A stretch of DNA of 5,513 bases from contig JBKPBQ010000211.1 of the NCBI GenBank assembly GCA_046726955.1, forward strand, positions 1 through 5,513. The letters are read 5' to 3'. This stretch comes from CAVPGH01 sp046726955 (lineage in GTDB: Bacteria > Acidobacteriota > Vicinamibacteria > Fen-336). Position numbers and translations under genes: made by a program. A model generated the notes under the pieces. That model searched no databases and was not told the origin of the DNA. It saw only the letters and a program-made list of their open reading frames with translations. Below, in pieces: positions 1 through 5,513 of the stretch. Position 1 is the stretch's first letter. Every line of letters starts with the position of its first letter.

Positions 1-2047
1 GCCAGAAGGAGAAGCCGCCGGCGGCCCCGATCCCCGGGATGGCGGGCGGAGCGAACGCGAACGACACCGCCTCCGGTACCTGGGTGCGCAGGGTCCGGTT
101 GATGCTGGCCAGCACGCCCTTGTACGACAGGCTGGGATCCCGCCGCTCGTCCCACGGATCGAGGGACACGAAGAAGAACGCGGTGTAGGAGGCGGAGGTG
201 CGGGTGAGGAGGCTGAAGCCGTTGATGGTGGTGACGAACTTCACGCCGTGCACGGACTTCAGGAGCGTCTCGATCTTCCGCGTGACCGCGTCGGTCCGCT
301 GGAAGGACGCGGCGTCGGGGAGCTGCACGTTGAGCAACAGGAAGCCCTGGTCCTCCTCCGGGATGAACCCCGTCGGCAGGCGGCGGCCGAGGCCGGCGGC
401 GAAGACGGCGAAGCCCGCCAGGATCAGCAGGGCCACCGCGGTCTTGCGAATGAGGCGGCCCGAGAGGTCCACGTACCCGTGGGTGGCCCGCGCGAACGCG
501 CGATTGAAGCCGCCGAAGAAGCGGCCGAGCCGGCCCTTCGTCTCCCGGCGCGGCTTCAGGAGGAGGGCGGAGAGCGCCGGCGACAGCGTGAGGGCGTTGA
601 ACGCGGAGATCAGCACCGAGATCGCGATCGTCACCGCGAACTGCCGGTTGAGACGTCCCTGGATCCCGCTCATGAGGCCGATGGGGATGAAGACGGACGA
701 GAGCACGAGGGCGATACCCACGACGTGCCCCGAGACCTCGGACATCGCCTTGAGCGTGGCGTCGCGCGGGGTCATCCCCTCCTCGATGTGGTGCTCGACC
801 GCCTCCACCACCACGATCGCGTCGTCCACCACGAGGCCGATGGCGAGCACGAGCCCGAAGAGCGACAGGGTGTTGATGGAGAAGCCCAGGAAGGGGAAGA
901 AGGTGAAGGTCCCGATGAGCGATACCGGGACCGCGATCAGGGGGATGAGTGTCGCCCGCCAGTTCTGGAGGAAGATGAAGACGACGAGGATGACCAGCAC
1001 CATCGCCTGCCAGAGCGTGTTGGCGATCTCCTTCATCCCTTCCGTGACGGGAAGGCTCGTGTCGAGCCCCACCACGTAGTCGAGGTCCGTCGGGAAGCGC
1101 TGCTTGAGCTCCTCCATCAGGGCCTTGACGCCGTTGGCCACGGTGAGGGCGTTCGCTCCCGGGGTCTGGAAGACGGCCACGAGCGCGGCGGGGCGGCCAT
1201 CGAACCGTCCGGACTGGTTGTAGCTGAGCGCTCCCAGCTCGATGCGGGCCACGTCGCGCAGGCGCACGACGGAGCCTTCGGGGTTCGTGCGGACGACCAC
1301 CTCCCCGAACTCCTCCGCGGTGGCGAGCCGCCCCTTGGCGCGCACTGTGTACGTCAGCTCCTGCCCTTTCGGCGCGGGCTCCGCCCCCACGCGTCCCGAC
1401 GGGTTCACCGTGCTCTGCTGCTGCACCGCGCGGACGAGGTCGGGCACGGTGAGCCCGAGCTTCGCGAGCTTGTCGGGCTTCACCCAGATGCGCATCGAGT
1501 ACTCGGACAGTCCGAAGTTGATGACCTGCCCCACGCCGGGGACGCGGTAGAGCGCGTCGTTGACGTTGATGAGGCAGTAGTTGCCGAGGAAGAGCGCATC
1601 GTAAGTCGAGTTCGGCGAGTAGAGCGCGAAGACGACGAGGGGAAGGCCGACGGTGCTCCTGTAGGTGATGCCGAACTGGTTCACGTCGGTGGGCAGGTTG
1701 GGCTGGGCCTGGCCGACGCGGTTCTGCGCGTTCACCTGGTCGATGTTCACGTCGCTCTCCACGTCGAACGTGACGGTGAGAGTCATCGTCCCGTCGTTCG
1801 CGTTCGTGGACAGCATGTAGAGCATCTTGTCCACGCCGTTCATCTGCTGCTCGAGGGGGGTGGCCACCGACTGCTCGATCGTCACCGCGTCCGCCCCCGT
1901 GTACGTGGTCTGGATCTGGATCTGGGGCGGGATGATGGAGGGGAACTGCGCGATGGGCAGGCCAAACATCGACACGAGGCCGAGGACCACGGTCACCACC
2001 GCGATCACGATGGCGACGATCGGCCGGTCGACGAAGAAGCGGGACAT
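1..2047 (-). CDS. RND-family multidrug efflux permease (HAE1/AcrB-MexF type), C-terminal part outside window
   Basis: Inner-membrane proton/drug antiporter subunit of a tripartite efflux pump. Translating the minus strand from the ATG at 2047 gives 682 uninterrupted codons. The N-terminus MSRFFVDRPIVA is the typical RND start, followed by TM1 (about residues 10-30) and the first large periplasmic loop, with the GLPIAQFPSI, QQMNGVDKMLYM and YSMRIWVKPDKL blocks. TM2 contains FLQNWRATLIP (N362). TM4 contains GLVVDDAIVVVE, whose D408 and D409 match the proton-relay pair D407/D408 of AcrB. TM5-6 end in LTLSPALSALLLKP, then come TM7 and about half of the second periplasmic loop. The protein is cut at FSFW, so TM8-12 and the relay lysine are unseen; families of this kind are about 1,050 residues long. 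The block after the first porter domain (TYDALFLGNY, then YRVPGVG) recalls the MexF/OqxB branch more than AcrB; this is my inference. The start lies 9 bp after the adaptor stop with no convincing Shine-Dalgarno, so translation is probably coupled. The substrate cannot be read from sequence. Confidence 0.96.
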   Translation of the reverse strand, partial: MSRFFVDRPIVAIVIAVVTVVLGLVSMFGLPIAQFPSIIPPQIQIQTTYTGADAVTIEQSVATPLEQQMNGVDKMLYMLSTNANDGTMTLTVTFDVESDVNIDQVNAQNRVGQAQPNLPTDVNQFGITYRSTVGLPLVVFALYSPNSTYDALFLGNYCLINVNDALYRVPGVGQVINFGLSEYSMRIWVKPDKLAKLGLTVPDLVRAVQQQSTVNPSGRVGAEPAPKGQELTYTVRAKGRLATAEEFGEVVVRTNPEGSVVRLRDVARIELGALSYNQSGRFDGRPAALVAVFQTPGANALTVANGVKALMEELKQRFPTDLDYVVGLDTSLPVTEGMKEIANTLWQAMVLVILVVFIFLQNWRATLIPLIAVPVSLIGTFTFFPFLGFSINTLSLFGLVLAIGLVVDDAIVVVEAVEHHIEEGMTPRDATLKAMSEVSGHVVGIALVLSSVFIPIGLMSGIQGRLNRQFAVTIAISVLISAFNALTLSPALSALLLKPRRETKGRLGRFFGGFNRAFARATHGYVDLSGRLIRKTAVALLILAGFAVFAAGLGRRLPTGFIPEEDQGFLLLNVQLPDAASFQRTDAVTRKIETLLKSVHGVKFVTTINGFSLLTRTSASYTAFFFVSLDPWDERRDPSLSYKGVLASINRTLRTQVPEAVSFAFAPPAIPGIGAAGGFSFW

Positions 2048-2056
2048 GGCGGGGGC

Positions 2057-3244
2057 TCAGCGCGACGGGGAGGCGCTCGGCGACGAGGACGGGGCCGGCA
2101 CCGGGGATGTGCTCGCTCCCGGGCTCGGCTCGGCGCTGGGAGGCGGGACGGGCTTCGCCTTCACCGTCATCCCCGGGCGGACGTACTGCAAGCCGCTCAC
2201 CACCACCTGCTCGCCGGGCTTCACGCCCTTGTCCATGACCCAGAGGCCGGCCACCCGTTCCGCGGGCTCCACCGCTCGCACGTCCACCTTGCCCTGACCG
2301 TCGACCACCGCCACCCGGAACGCGCCCTGCACCTCCGTCACCGCGCGCTGGGGCACGAGGAGCGCTCCCGCCTTCGTGTCGAGGGCCGCCCGCACGCGGC
2401 CGTACTGGCCGGGCCGCAGGATGTTGCTGGGGTTCGGGAAGAACCCGCGGATGGTCATGGTCCCCGTGCCGGGATCGACCTCGCGGTCAACGAGCACGGC
2501 CCGGCCCTTCTGCGCGAAGACAGTGCCGTCGTCGAGGACGAGGTCGAGGTAGGGGCCCTGCTGGGTGGTCGCGTAGTTTGGGCGGTTGATCTGCTTGGCG
2601 AAGCGGAAGTACTCCTTCTCGCTGATCCCGAAGCTGACGCGGATGGGATCCACGGTCGAGACCGTGGTCATCACCGTTTGCGTGTTCACGAGGTCGCCCA
2701 CCTGCGACTTCGCGATCCCCGCGATCCCCTCGATGGGCGAGGTGACGTGGGTCCAGCCGAGGTTGAGCTGGGTCTGCTCGACGGCGGCGACCGCGGCGGC
2801 GTGCGCGGCCTCGGCCGCCCGGTCCGCGGAGAGCGCGTTGTCGAGCTCTTGCTGGCTGATCGCGCGGTCCGCGGCGAGGGGAGTGAAGCGCTCGACGTCC
2901 TTCTTCGTCTTCGAGAGCTGCGCCTCGGCCTGGCCGAGCGCACCCTGGGCCTGCTGGAGCGCGGCGCGGAACTGCCGCTGGTCGATCTCGAACAGCCGGT
3001 CCCCGGCGTGGACGAACTGGCCTTCCTTGTAGAGCTGGTGGAGGAGGTAGCCCTCGACCTTCGGGCGGATCGCGGCGTTGACGGAGCCGTCGAGCGTCGC
3101 GATCCACTCGCTCACCACCGGCACGTCCTTCTGGACGACCGGTGTGGTCTCGACCTCTGGAGGCGGCGGGGCCGGGGGCTCGCGACGGCGGCACCCGGCG
3201 GCCGCGACCAGTATCCCCACCGCGACGAGTGACGCGTGCCTCAC
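2057..3244 (-). CDS. RND efflux periplasmic adaptor subunit (membrane fusion protein, AcrA/MexE type), predicted lipoprotein
   Basis: Periplasmic adaptor that joins the inner-membrane RND permease to an outer-membrane channel. It has 395 residues, normal for the family. The start is GTG at 3244, chosen because AAGGAG lies 5 nt upstream and because it opens a short signal peptide (MRHASLVAVGILVAAAGC) with a lipobox AAGC, so C18 should be lipidated. A proline-rich linker (23-29) follows. The order is then: first half of the lipoyl/barrel-sandwich domain (about 56-90, with GYLLHQLYKEGQFVHAGDRL), an alpha-helical hairpin rich in Ala/Gln (about 91-162), the second lipoyl half (WTHVTSPIEGIAG, then QVGDLV), a beta-barrel (about 202-290, ending LRPGQYGRVR) and a membrane-proximal domain (about 291-363). 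Residues 366-395 form an unusual Pro/Ser/Ala tail. It is the first gene of the operon, with the permease 9 bp downstream. No regulator gene of the TetR, LysR or MarR kind is adjacent in the window. Confidence 0.95.
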   Translation of the reverse strand: MRHASLVAVGILVAAAGCRRREPPAPPPPEVETTPVVQKDVPVVSEWIATLDGSVNAAIRPKVEGYLLHQLYKEGQFVHAGDRLFEIDQRQFRAALQQAQGALGQAEAQLSKTKKDVERFTPLAADRAISQQELDNALSADRAAEAAHAAAVAAVEQTQLNLGWTHVTSPIEGIAGIAKSQVGDLVNTQTVMTTVSTVDPIRVSFGISEKEYFRFAKQINRPNYATTQQGPYLDLVLDDGTVFAQKGRAVLVDREVDPGTGTMTIRGFFPNPSNILRPGQYGRVRAALDTKAGALLVPQRAVTEVQGAFRVAVVDGQGKVDVRAVEPAERVAGLWVMDKGVKPGEQVVVSGLQYVRPGMTVKAKPVPPPSAEPSPGASTSPVPAPSSSPSASPSR

Positions 3245-3249
3245 CGTTG

Positions 3250-3255
3250 CTCCTT
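3250..3255 (-). promoter_or_regulatory. Shine-Dalgarno of the efflux adaptor gene
   Basis: The minus strand reads AAGGAG, then CAACG, then GTG. This six-base match to the anti-Shine-Dalgarno with 5 nt spacing decides the GTG start at 3244. It is the only strong ribosome binding site in the window. Confidence 0.8.
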
Positions 3256-3260
3256 CCGTC

Positions 3261-3274
3261 GGGCCGGCGGGCCC
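3261..3274 (-). repeat. GC-rich inverted repeat (possible hairpin) in the efflux operon leader
   Basis: On the minus strand GGGCC-CGCC-GGCCC forms a perfect 5-bp G/C stem with a 4-nt loop. It ends 5 nt before the Shine-Dalgarno of the adaptor. In the mRNA it could affect ribosome access or transcript stability. In such GC-rich DNA a stem of this size can arise by chance, so only the structure is claimed and not a function. Confidence 0.4.
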
Positions 3275-3318
3275 CAGGTTACCCCCGAACTCCGACGTTT
3301 CACCACAGGCGATGCGCG

Positions 3319-3335
3319 CGTCAACTCTTTTGACA
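3319..3335. promoter_or_regulatory. TTGAC palindrome: back-to-back -35-like hexamers or operator
   Basis: GTCAA (3320-3324), CTCTT, TTGAC (3330-3334) is a perfect 5-bp inverted repeat with a 5-bp spacer. Outward-reading hexamers are TTGACA on the plus strand (3330-3335) and TTGACG on the minus strand (3324-3319), both close to the sigma70 -35 consensus TTGACA. Leftwards, a 17-bp spacer leads to GAAACG (3301-3296), a poor -10. Rightwards, the corresponding position (3353-3358) reads GCCCGA, which is no -10. It may therefore be a promoter element for the leftward operon, a regulator binding site, or chance. Confidence 0.35.
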
Positions 3336-3386
3336 GCTGCTTTGCCGCAGCCGCCCGAAGTGAAAAAACCTCGCCGCCGATTCGAT

Positions 3387-3392
3387 TATGAT
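3387..3392 (+). promoter_or_regulatory. -10-like box TATGAT directly before the ICL/PEPM-like gene
   Basis: TATGAT matches the sigma70 -10 consensus at five of six positions and lies in the most AT-rich spot of the intergenic region. It ends 8 nt before the ATG at 3401, so transcription would begin at or next to the start codon, giving a leaderless mRNA. No good -35 is seen 16-18 bp upstream; that place holds the A-run at 3363-3368. Confidence 0.4.
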
Positions 3393-3400
3393 TGCGGGTT

Positions 3401-4213
3401 ATGGCCGCCCGACCCGAGACGGCGCCCGTCTTCCACACGCTCCACCGCGAGGGGATCCTGCTCCTCGCCAACGCCTGGGACGCCGGCACCGCTCGTCTCA
3501 TCGAGAGCCTCGGTGCGCGTGCCATCGCGACGACGAGCGCGGCCGTGGCCTGGTCGCACGGCTACGCGGACGGCAACCTTCTTCCCGTGCCCGTCCTCGC
3601 CGCGACGGTCGCGGAGATCGCGCGGGTCATCCGCGTTCCCCTCACGGTCGACATCGAAGGCGGCTACTCCGACGACCCCGCGAGCGTGGGCGACGCGGTG
3701 GCGCGTGTCGTCGAGGCGGGAGCGGTCGGCATCAACCTCGAGGACGGGACCTCCCCGCCCGACCTGCTCTGCGCCAAGGTGGAGCAGGCGAAGCGAGCGG
3801 CAGCGCGGCTGGGCGTCGACCTCTACGTCAACGCTCGCGCCGACGTCTACCTCCGCGCCCTCGTCCCGGCGGAGCGGCGCGTCGAGGAGACGCTCGCGCG
3901 GGCCGCGCGCTACCGCGCGGCGGGGGCGAGCGGCATCTTCGTTCCCGGCATCTCGGACGTCGCGGAGATCAAGACCGTCGCCGCGGGCGTGGGGCTTCCC
4001 CTCAACATCCTCTGCCGTCCCGGGCTTCCCCCGGCCAGGGAGCTTGCCGCGCTCGGCGTGCGGCGGCTGAGCGCGGGCTCGGATGTCGCGGAGGTCGTCT
4101 ACGGCAGGATCGCCACGGTTGCTGCTGCATTCCTCCGCGACGGCTCGTCGGACGTGTTCGTGGAGGGGGCCAAGCCCTACGCGGAGATCCAGGCCCTGAT
4201 CTCGCGGCCCTGA
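3401..4213 (+). CDS. Isocitrate lyase/phosphoenolpyruvate mutase superfamily protein
   Basis: 270 residues, the usual size for the short (beta/alpha)8-barrel members of this superfamily, which cleave or form C-C or P-C bonds of 2-oxo-acid-type substrates with Mg2+. Visible landmarks are FHTLHREGILLLANAWDAG (11-29), LGARAIATTSAAVAWSHGY (37-55), TVDIEGGYSDDP (82-93), GINLEDG (110-116), NARADVY (144-150), GIFVPGI (178-184) and LNILCRPGLP (201-210). By comparison with PEP mutase, D84, E86 and E114 would lie at the metal site and R146 near the substrate. The KxCGH loop of isocitrate and methylisocitrate lyases is absent, as is the EDKxxPK loop of PEP mutases, so neither activity should be assigned and the substrate is unknown. 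ATG 3401 was chosen over the in-frame TTG at 3392 because alignment to the family begins near F11 and a -10-like box precedes the ATG. No Shine-Dalgarno is evident. It is cytoplasmic, with no signal peptide. Confidence 0.9.
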   Translation: MAARPETAPVFHTLHREGILLLANAWDAGTARLIESLGARAIATTSAAVAWSHGYADGNLLPVPVLAATVAEIARVIRVPLTVDIEGGYSDDPASVGDAVARVVEAGAVGINLEDGTSPPDLLCAKVEQAKRAAARLGVDLYVNARADVYLRALVPAERRVEETLARAARYRAAGASGIFVPGISDVAEIKTVAAGVGLPLNILCRPGLPPARELAALGVRRLSAGSDVAEVVYGRIATVAAAFLRDGSSDVFVEGAKPYAEIQALISRP

Positions 4214-4220
4214 CGGAGCC
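4214..4220. other. 7-bp convergent gap with stop codons inside a small inverted repeat
   Basis: The stop codons of the two convergent genes face each other: TGA at 4211-4213 on plus, and TGA (TCA on plus) at 4223-4221 on minus. They sit in CTGA-N7-TCAG (4210-4224). There is no T-tract and only a 4-bp stem, so this is not called a terminator; termination signals for both genes must lie within the opposing coding sequence or be Rho-dependent. Confidence 0.4.
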
Positions 4221-5165
4221 TCAGCGGCGCGGGACGGGCCGGGCCACGAAGGGCGGCGCGGGAAGACGCTCTCCGCGATAAGCGGCGACGTCGCCGAAGC
4301 GGCGTCCGGCCTCCCAATCCTCGCGGGCGGCCACGATCTCCTCCGTCGTGCGGGCCACGAAGTTCCACCACATGAGGACGTCCTCACCGAACGGGGCGCC
4401 GCCCAGGAGGAGCGCTCGGATCGCGTCGTCCGCTTCGATCGCGATCTCGCGCCGGCCGCATCCCAGGTAGTAGAGCGTGTCGACCGCGAGAGCCTGTCCC
4501 TCCATCCGGCCGGCGCCCTCCAGGGGCACGAGAGCGTGCTCGAAGTCGCGCTCGAGGGGGATCGTCAACCTTCCTGGCCCGCGCCCCGCGACCTCGGCGG
4601 CGACGATCGGTGAGAACACGGTCGCCGGCGAGCGCACGCCGGCGACCTGTCCCAGGATCGCGCGGGCCGTTCCGCCTTCGAGCTCAGCCGTGGGCAGCGC
4701 GCGGTGCTGCTCGAACGCGGGTCCCGTTTCTCGCGCGGCATCCGGAAGCGCGACCCAGAGCTGCACCCCGCGCAATCGCCCGTCGTTTTCCGCCGGCGTC
4801 TCTTCGGCGTGGGCGATCCCCTTCCCCGCCGTCATCAGGTTCAGCACAGCGGGACCCGCCATTCCTTCGAGGCCGAGGCTGTCGTGGTGGACGAGCTCGC
4901 CGTCGAGCAGCCAGGAGACCGTCTGGAGGCCGATGTGGGGATGAGGGGCCACGTCCATGGGCTTGCCCGACGAGAACGTGAGCGGACCGTACGAGTCGAG
5001 GAAGCACCAGGCGCCCACGAGCCGTCGCTGGCGGCGAGGCAGGAGACGGCGGATGGGCAGACCGCCGACGTCGGTCAGGCGACCGGGAATGGCCTCGAGG
5101 ACCGGCGTCGGTGTCGGCTCGCTCACGCAGGCGGTGGCTCCGGCCGTCGCGGCGAGGTTGCTCAT
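4221..5165 (-). CDS. Pirin family bicupin protein
   Basis: 314 residues, somewhat longer than typical pirins (about 230-300) because of N- and C-terminal extensions. Pirins are iron-binding bicupins; some have quercetin 2,3-dioxygenase activity and others act as redox-sensing co-regulators. The N-terminal cupin shows APHPHIGLQTVSWLLDGEL (73-91) and TAGKGIAHAEETP (112-124). H75, H77, H119 and E121 match the Fe ligands H56, H58, H101 and E103 of human pirin with near-identical spacing, so metal binding should be intact. LRGVQLWVALP (131-141) follows, and the weaker second cupin covers about 180-262. The end GGAPFGEDVLMWWNFVART (255-273), followed by an acidic/aromatic helix and a Pro-rich tail, is typical of bacterial pirins. 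The ATG at 5165 is the only good start; no Shine-Dalgarno is seen and GATAAT lies 8 nt upstream. It is convergent with the ICL/PEPM-like gene (7 bp apart) and divergent from the HTH_42 gene (18 bp). The physiological substrate is unknown. Confidence 0.93.
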   Translation of the reverse strand: MSNLAATAGATACVSEPTPTPVLEAIPGRLTDVGGLPIRRLLPRRQRRLVGAWCFLDSYGPLTFSSGKPMDVAPHPHIGLQTVSWLLDGELVHHDSLGLEGMAGPAVLNLMTAGKGIAHAEETPAENDGRLRGVQLWVALPDAARETGPAFEQHRALPTAELEGGTARAILGQVAGVRSPATVFSPIVAAEVAGRGPGRLTIPLERDFEHALVPLEGAGRMEGQALAVDTLYYLGCGRREIAIEADDAIRALLLGGAPFGEDVLMWWNFVARTTEEIVAAREDWEAGRRFGDVAAYRGERLPAPPFVARPVPRR

Positions 5166-5173
5166 GGAAGAGA

Positions 5174-5179
5174 ATTATC
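5174..5179 (-). promoter_or_regulatory. -10-like box GATAAT before the pirin gene
   Basis: The minus strand reads GATAAT (five of six to TATAAT), then 8 nt, then the ATG at 5165. This is the same 8-nt distance as TATGAT to ATG at 3401. It would place transcription initiation at about the start codon. A clear -35 is not seen; the expected place lies inside the divergent HTH_42 coding sequence. Confidence 0.4.
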
Positions 5180-5183
5180 GCGC

Positions 5184-5513
5184 ATGACGCCCGAGACCCT
5201 GACCCTCCGTCAGATCAACCGCGCGACGCTCGCCCGCCAGATGCTGCTCGCGCGCCATCGCCTTCCGGTCGAGAAGGCGATGGAGCGGCTCGTCGCGATG
5301 CAGGCCCAGTTCCCCCGCCCGCCGTTCGTGGGCCTGTGGAGCCGCCTCGAAGGCTTCGAGCGGGCGGAGCTCGCGGGCCTGCTGTCTCGGCGGAAGGTGG
5401 TACGGGCGACGTTTCTGCGGGGGACGTTGCATTACGTGACGACCAGGGACTTCCTGGGCCTGCGACCTCTTCTCCAGCCCGGACTGGATGCGGGCTTGAG
5501 AGCCATCCTGCGT
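5184..5513 (+). CDS. Winged-helix HTH_42 (AlkZ/YcaQ-like) DNA-binding protein, 3' end outside window
   Basis: The first 110 codons are present and open to the window end; full family members are about 350-400 residues. The N-terminus TLTLRQINRATLARQMLL (5-22) is followed by LPVEKAMERLVAMQAQFP (27-44), PPFVGLWSRLEGF (46-58), and the highly typical VVRATFLRGTLHYVTTRDF (72-90), LGLRPLLQPGL (91-101). This pattern belongs to the PF06224 (HTH_42) superfamily, whose characterised members AlkZ and YcaQ/AlkX are DNA glycosylases that remove bulky alkyl adducts and unhook interstrand crosslinks. Q40-A41-Q42 sits where AlkZ has its catalytic Q-aliphatic-Q motif. Many genome entries of this family carry only the name winged-helix DNA-binding protein, and glycosylase activity here is inference. 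The ATG at 5184 is preceded by GGAAGAG (5166-5172), 11 nt away, rather far for a ribosome binding site, and by GAGAAT, 8 nt away. It is divergent from pirin. Confidence 0.88.
   Translation, partial: MTPETLTLRQINRATLARQMLLARHRLPVEKAMERLVAMQAQFPRPPFVGLWSRLEGFERAELAGLLSRRKVVRATFLRGTLHYVTTRDFLGLRPLLQPGLDAGLRAILR

Larger units (their letters stand above)
3245..3400. other. Intergenic region between divergent efflux operon and ICL/PEPM-like gene
   Basis: This 156-bp space must carry the start signals for the leftward efflux operon and the rightward ICL/PEPM-like gene. It is visibly less GC-rich than its flanks towards the right end (an A-run at 3363-3368 and GATTATGATT at 3384-3393). It contains the adaptor Shine-Dalgarno, a leader hairpin, a TTGAC palindrome, a second small inverted repeat (GCTGC-N6-GCAGC, 3336-3351) and a TATGAT box. 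No small ORF or RNA gene was recognised in it. Confidence 0.7.

Noticed and set aside
248..3232. A 994-codon plus-strand open frame opposite both efflux genes.
   Set aside because: It is codon-in-register with the permease and adaptor reading frames, so its stops would need TTA, CTA or TCA sense codons, which GC-rich genes avoid. It ends exactly opposite the TCA codon for S5 of the adaptor. Its product is an Arg/His/Glu/Asp-rich string with no domain, whereas the minus strand encodes unmistakable RND proteins.
3336..3351. GCTGC-N6-GCAGC inverted repeat as a terminator or riboswitch element.
   Set aside because: The stem is only 5 bp with no T-tract, and it lies between divergent genes where no terminator is needed; too small to support a structured RNA.
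3392..3400. TTG at 3392 as start of the ICL/PEPM-like gene.
   Set aside because: It is a rare start codon without a Shine-Dalgarno, it overlaps the TATGAT box, and it adds only three residues outside the conserved domain; ATG 3401 is preferred but not proven.
3386..4387. A 333-codon minus-strand open frame across the ICL/PEPM-like gene, and a 330-codon plus frame at 3078-4070.
   Set aside because: Both give Arg/Pro/Ser- or Arg/Asp-rich low-complexity products without family motifs and overlap well-supported genes; they are GC-skew shadows.
5175..5432. An 85-codon minus-strand open frame opposite the HTH_42 gene.
   Set aside because: It covers the conserved HTH_42 coding sequence, has no recognisable motif and would overlap the pirin start region.
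1..5513. CRISPR arrays, tRNA/rRNA genes, insertion sequences, integrase or toxin-antitoxin genes.
   Set aside because: No direct repeat array, cloverleaf, transposase motif or terminal repeats were seen on either strand; coding capacity is filled by five ordinary genes.

Overview
This is a GC-rich window (by eye roughly two thirds G+C, no exact count made) from a Gram-negative bacterium. The Gram-negative call rests on a tripartite RND efflux system with a lipoprotein-type periplasmic adaptor. Base composition and protein style would suit Myxococcota/Deltaproteobacteria, Acidobacteriota or similar uncultured soil lineages, but nothing here fixes the taxon. Coding density is very high. There are five genes, two of them cut by the window edges, and no tRNA, rRNA, CRISPR array, insertion sequence or other mobile element was seen.

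Layout: (1) Positions 1-3244, minus strand: a two-gene efflux operon read right to left. The adaptor (membrane fusion protein, 2057-3244) comes first, followed after 9 bp by an HAE1-family RND permease (1-2047) that runs off the left edge after 682 codons. An outer-membrane TolC-type partner is not in the window and could lie further left. (2) Positions 3245-3400: the only real intergenic space (156 bp), between divergent genes. It holds a good Shine-Dalgarno for the adaptor, a GC hairpin in the operon leader, a GTCAA-N5-TTGAC palindrome and a TATGAT box close to the rightward gene. (3) Positions 3401-4213, plus strand: an isocitrate lyase/PEP mutase superfamily protein lacking the lyase and PEP-mutase signature loops. 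(4) Positions 4221-5165, minus strand: a pirin-family bicupin, convergent with the previous gene across 7 bp. (5) Positions 5184-5513, plus strand, cut by the right edge: a winged-helix HTH_42 (AlkZ/YcaQ-like) protein with a QAQ motif at the position of the DNA glycosylase catalytic motif. It is divergent from pirin with only 18 bp between the start codons.

The adaptor and permease clearly work together: substrate is captured from the inner membrane/periplasm and expelled, driven by the proton gradient. The other three genes have no evident pathway link to efflux or to each other and look like single-gene transcription units. No dramatic new system is visible. The most interesting signals are a -10-like hexamer lying exactly 8 nt before the start codon of each of these three genes (suggesting leaderless mRNAs, in contrast to the Shine-Dalgarno of the adaptor), the AlkZ-like QAQ motif, and the symmetrical element in the efflux promoter region.
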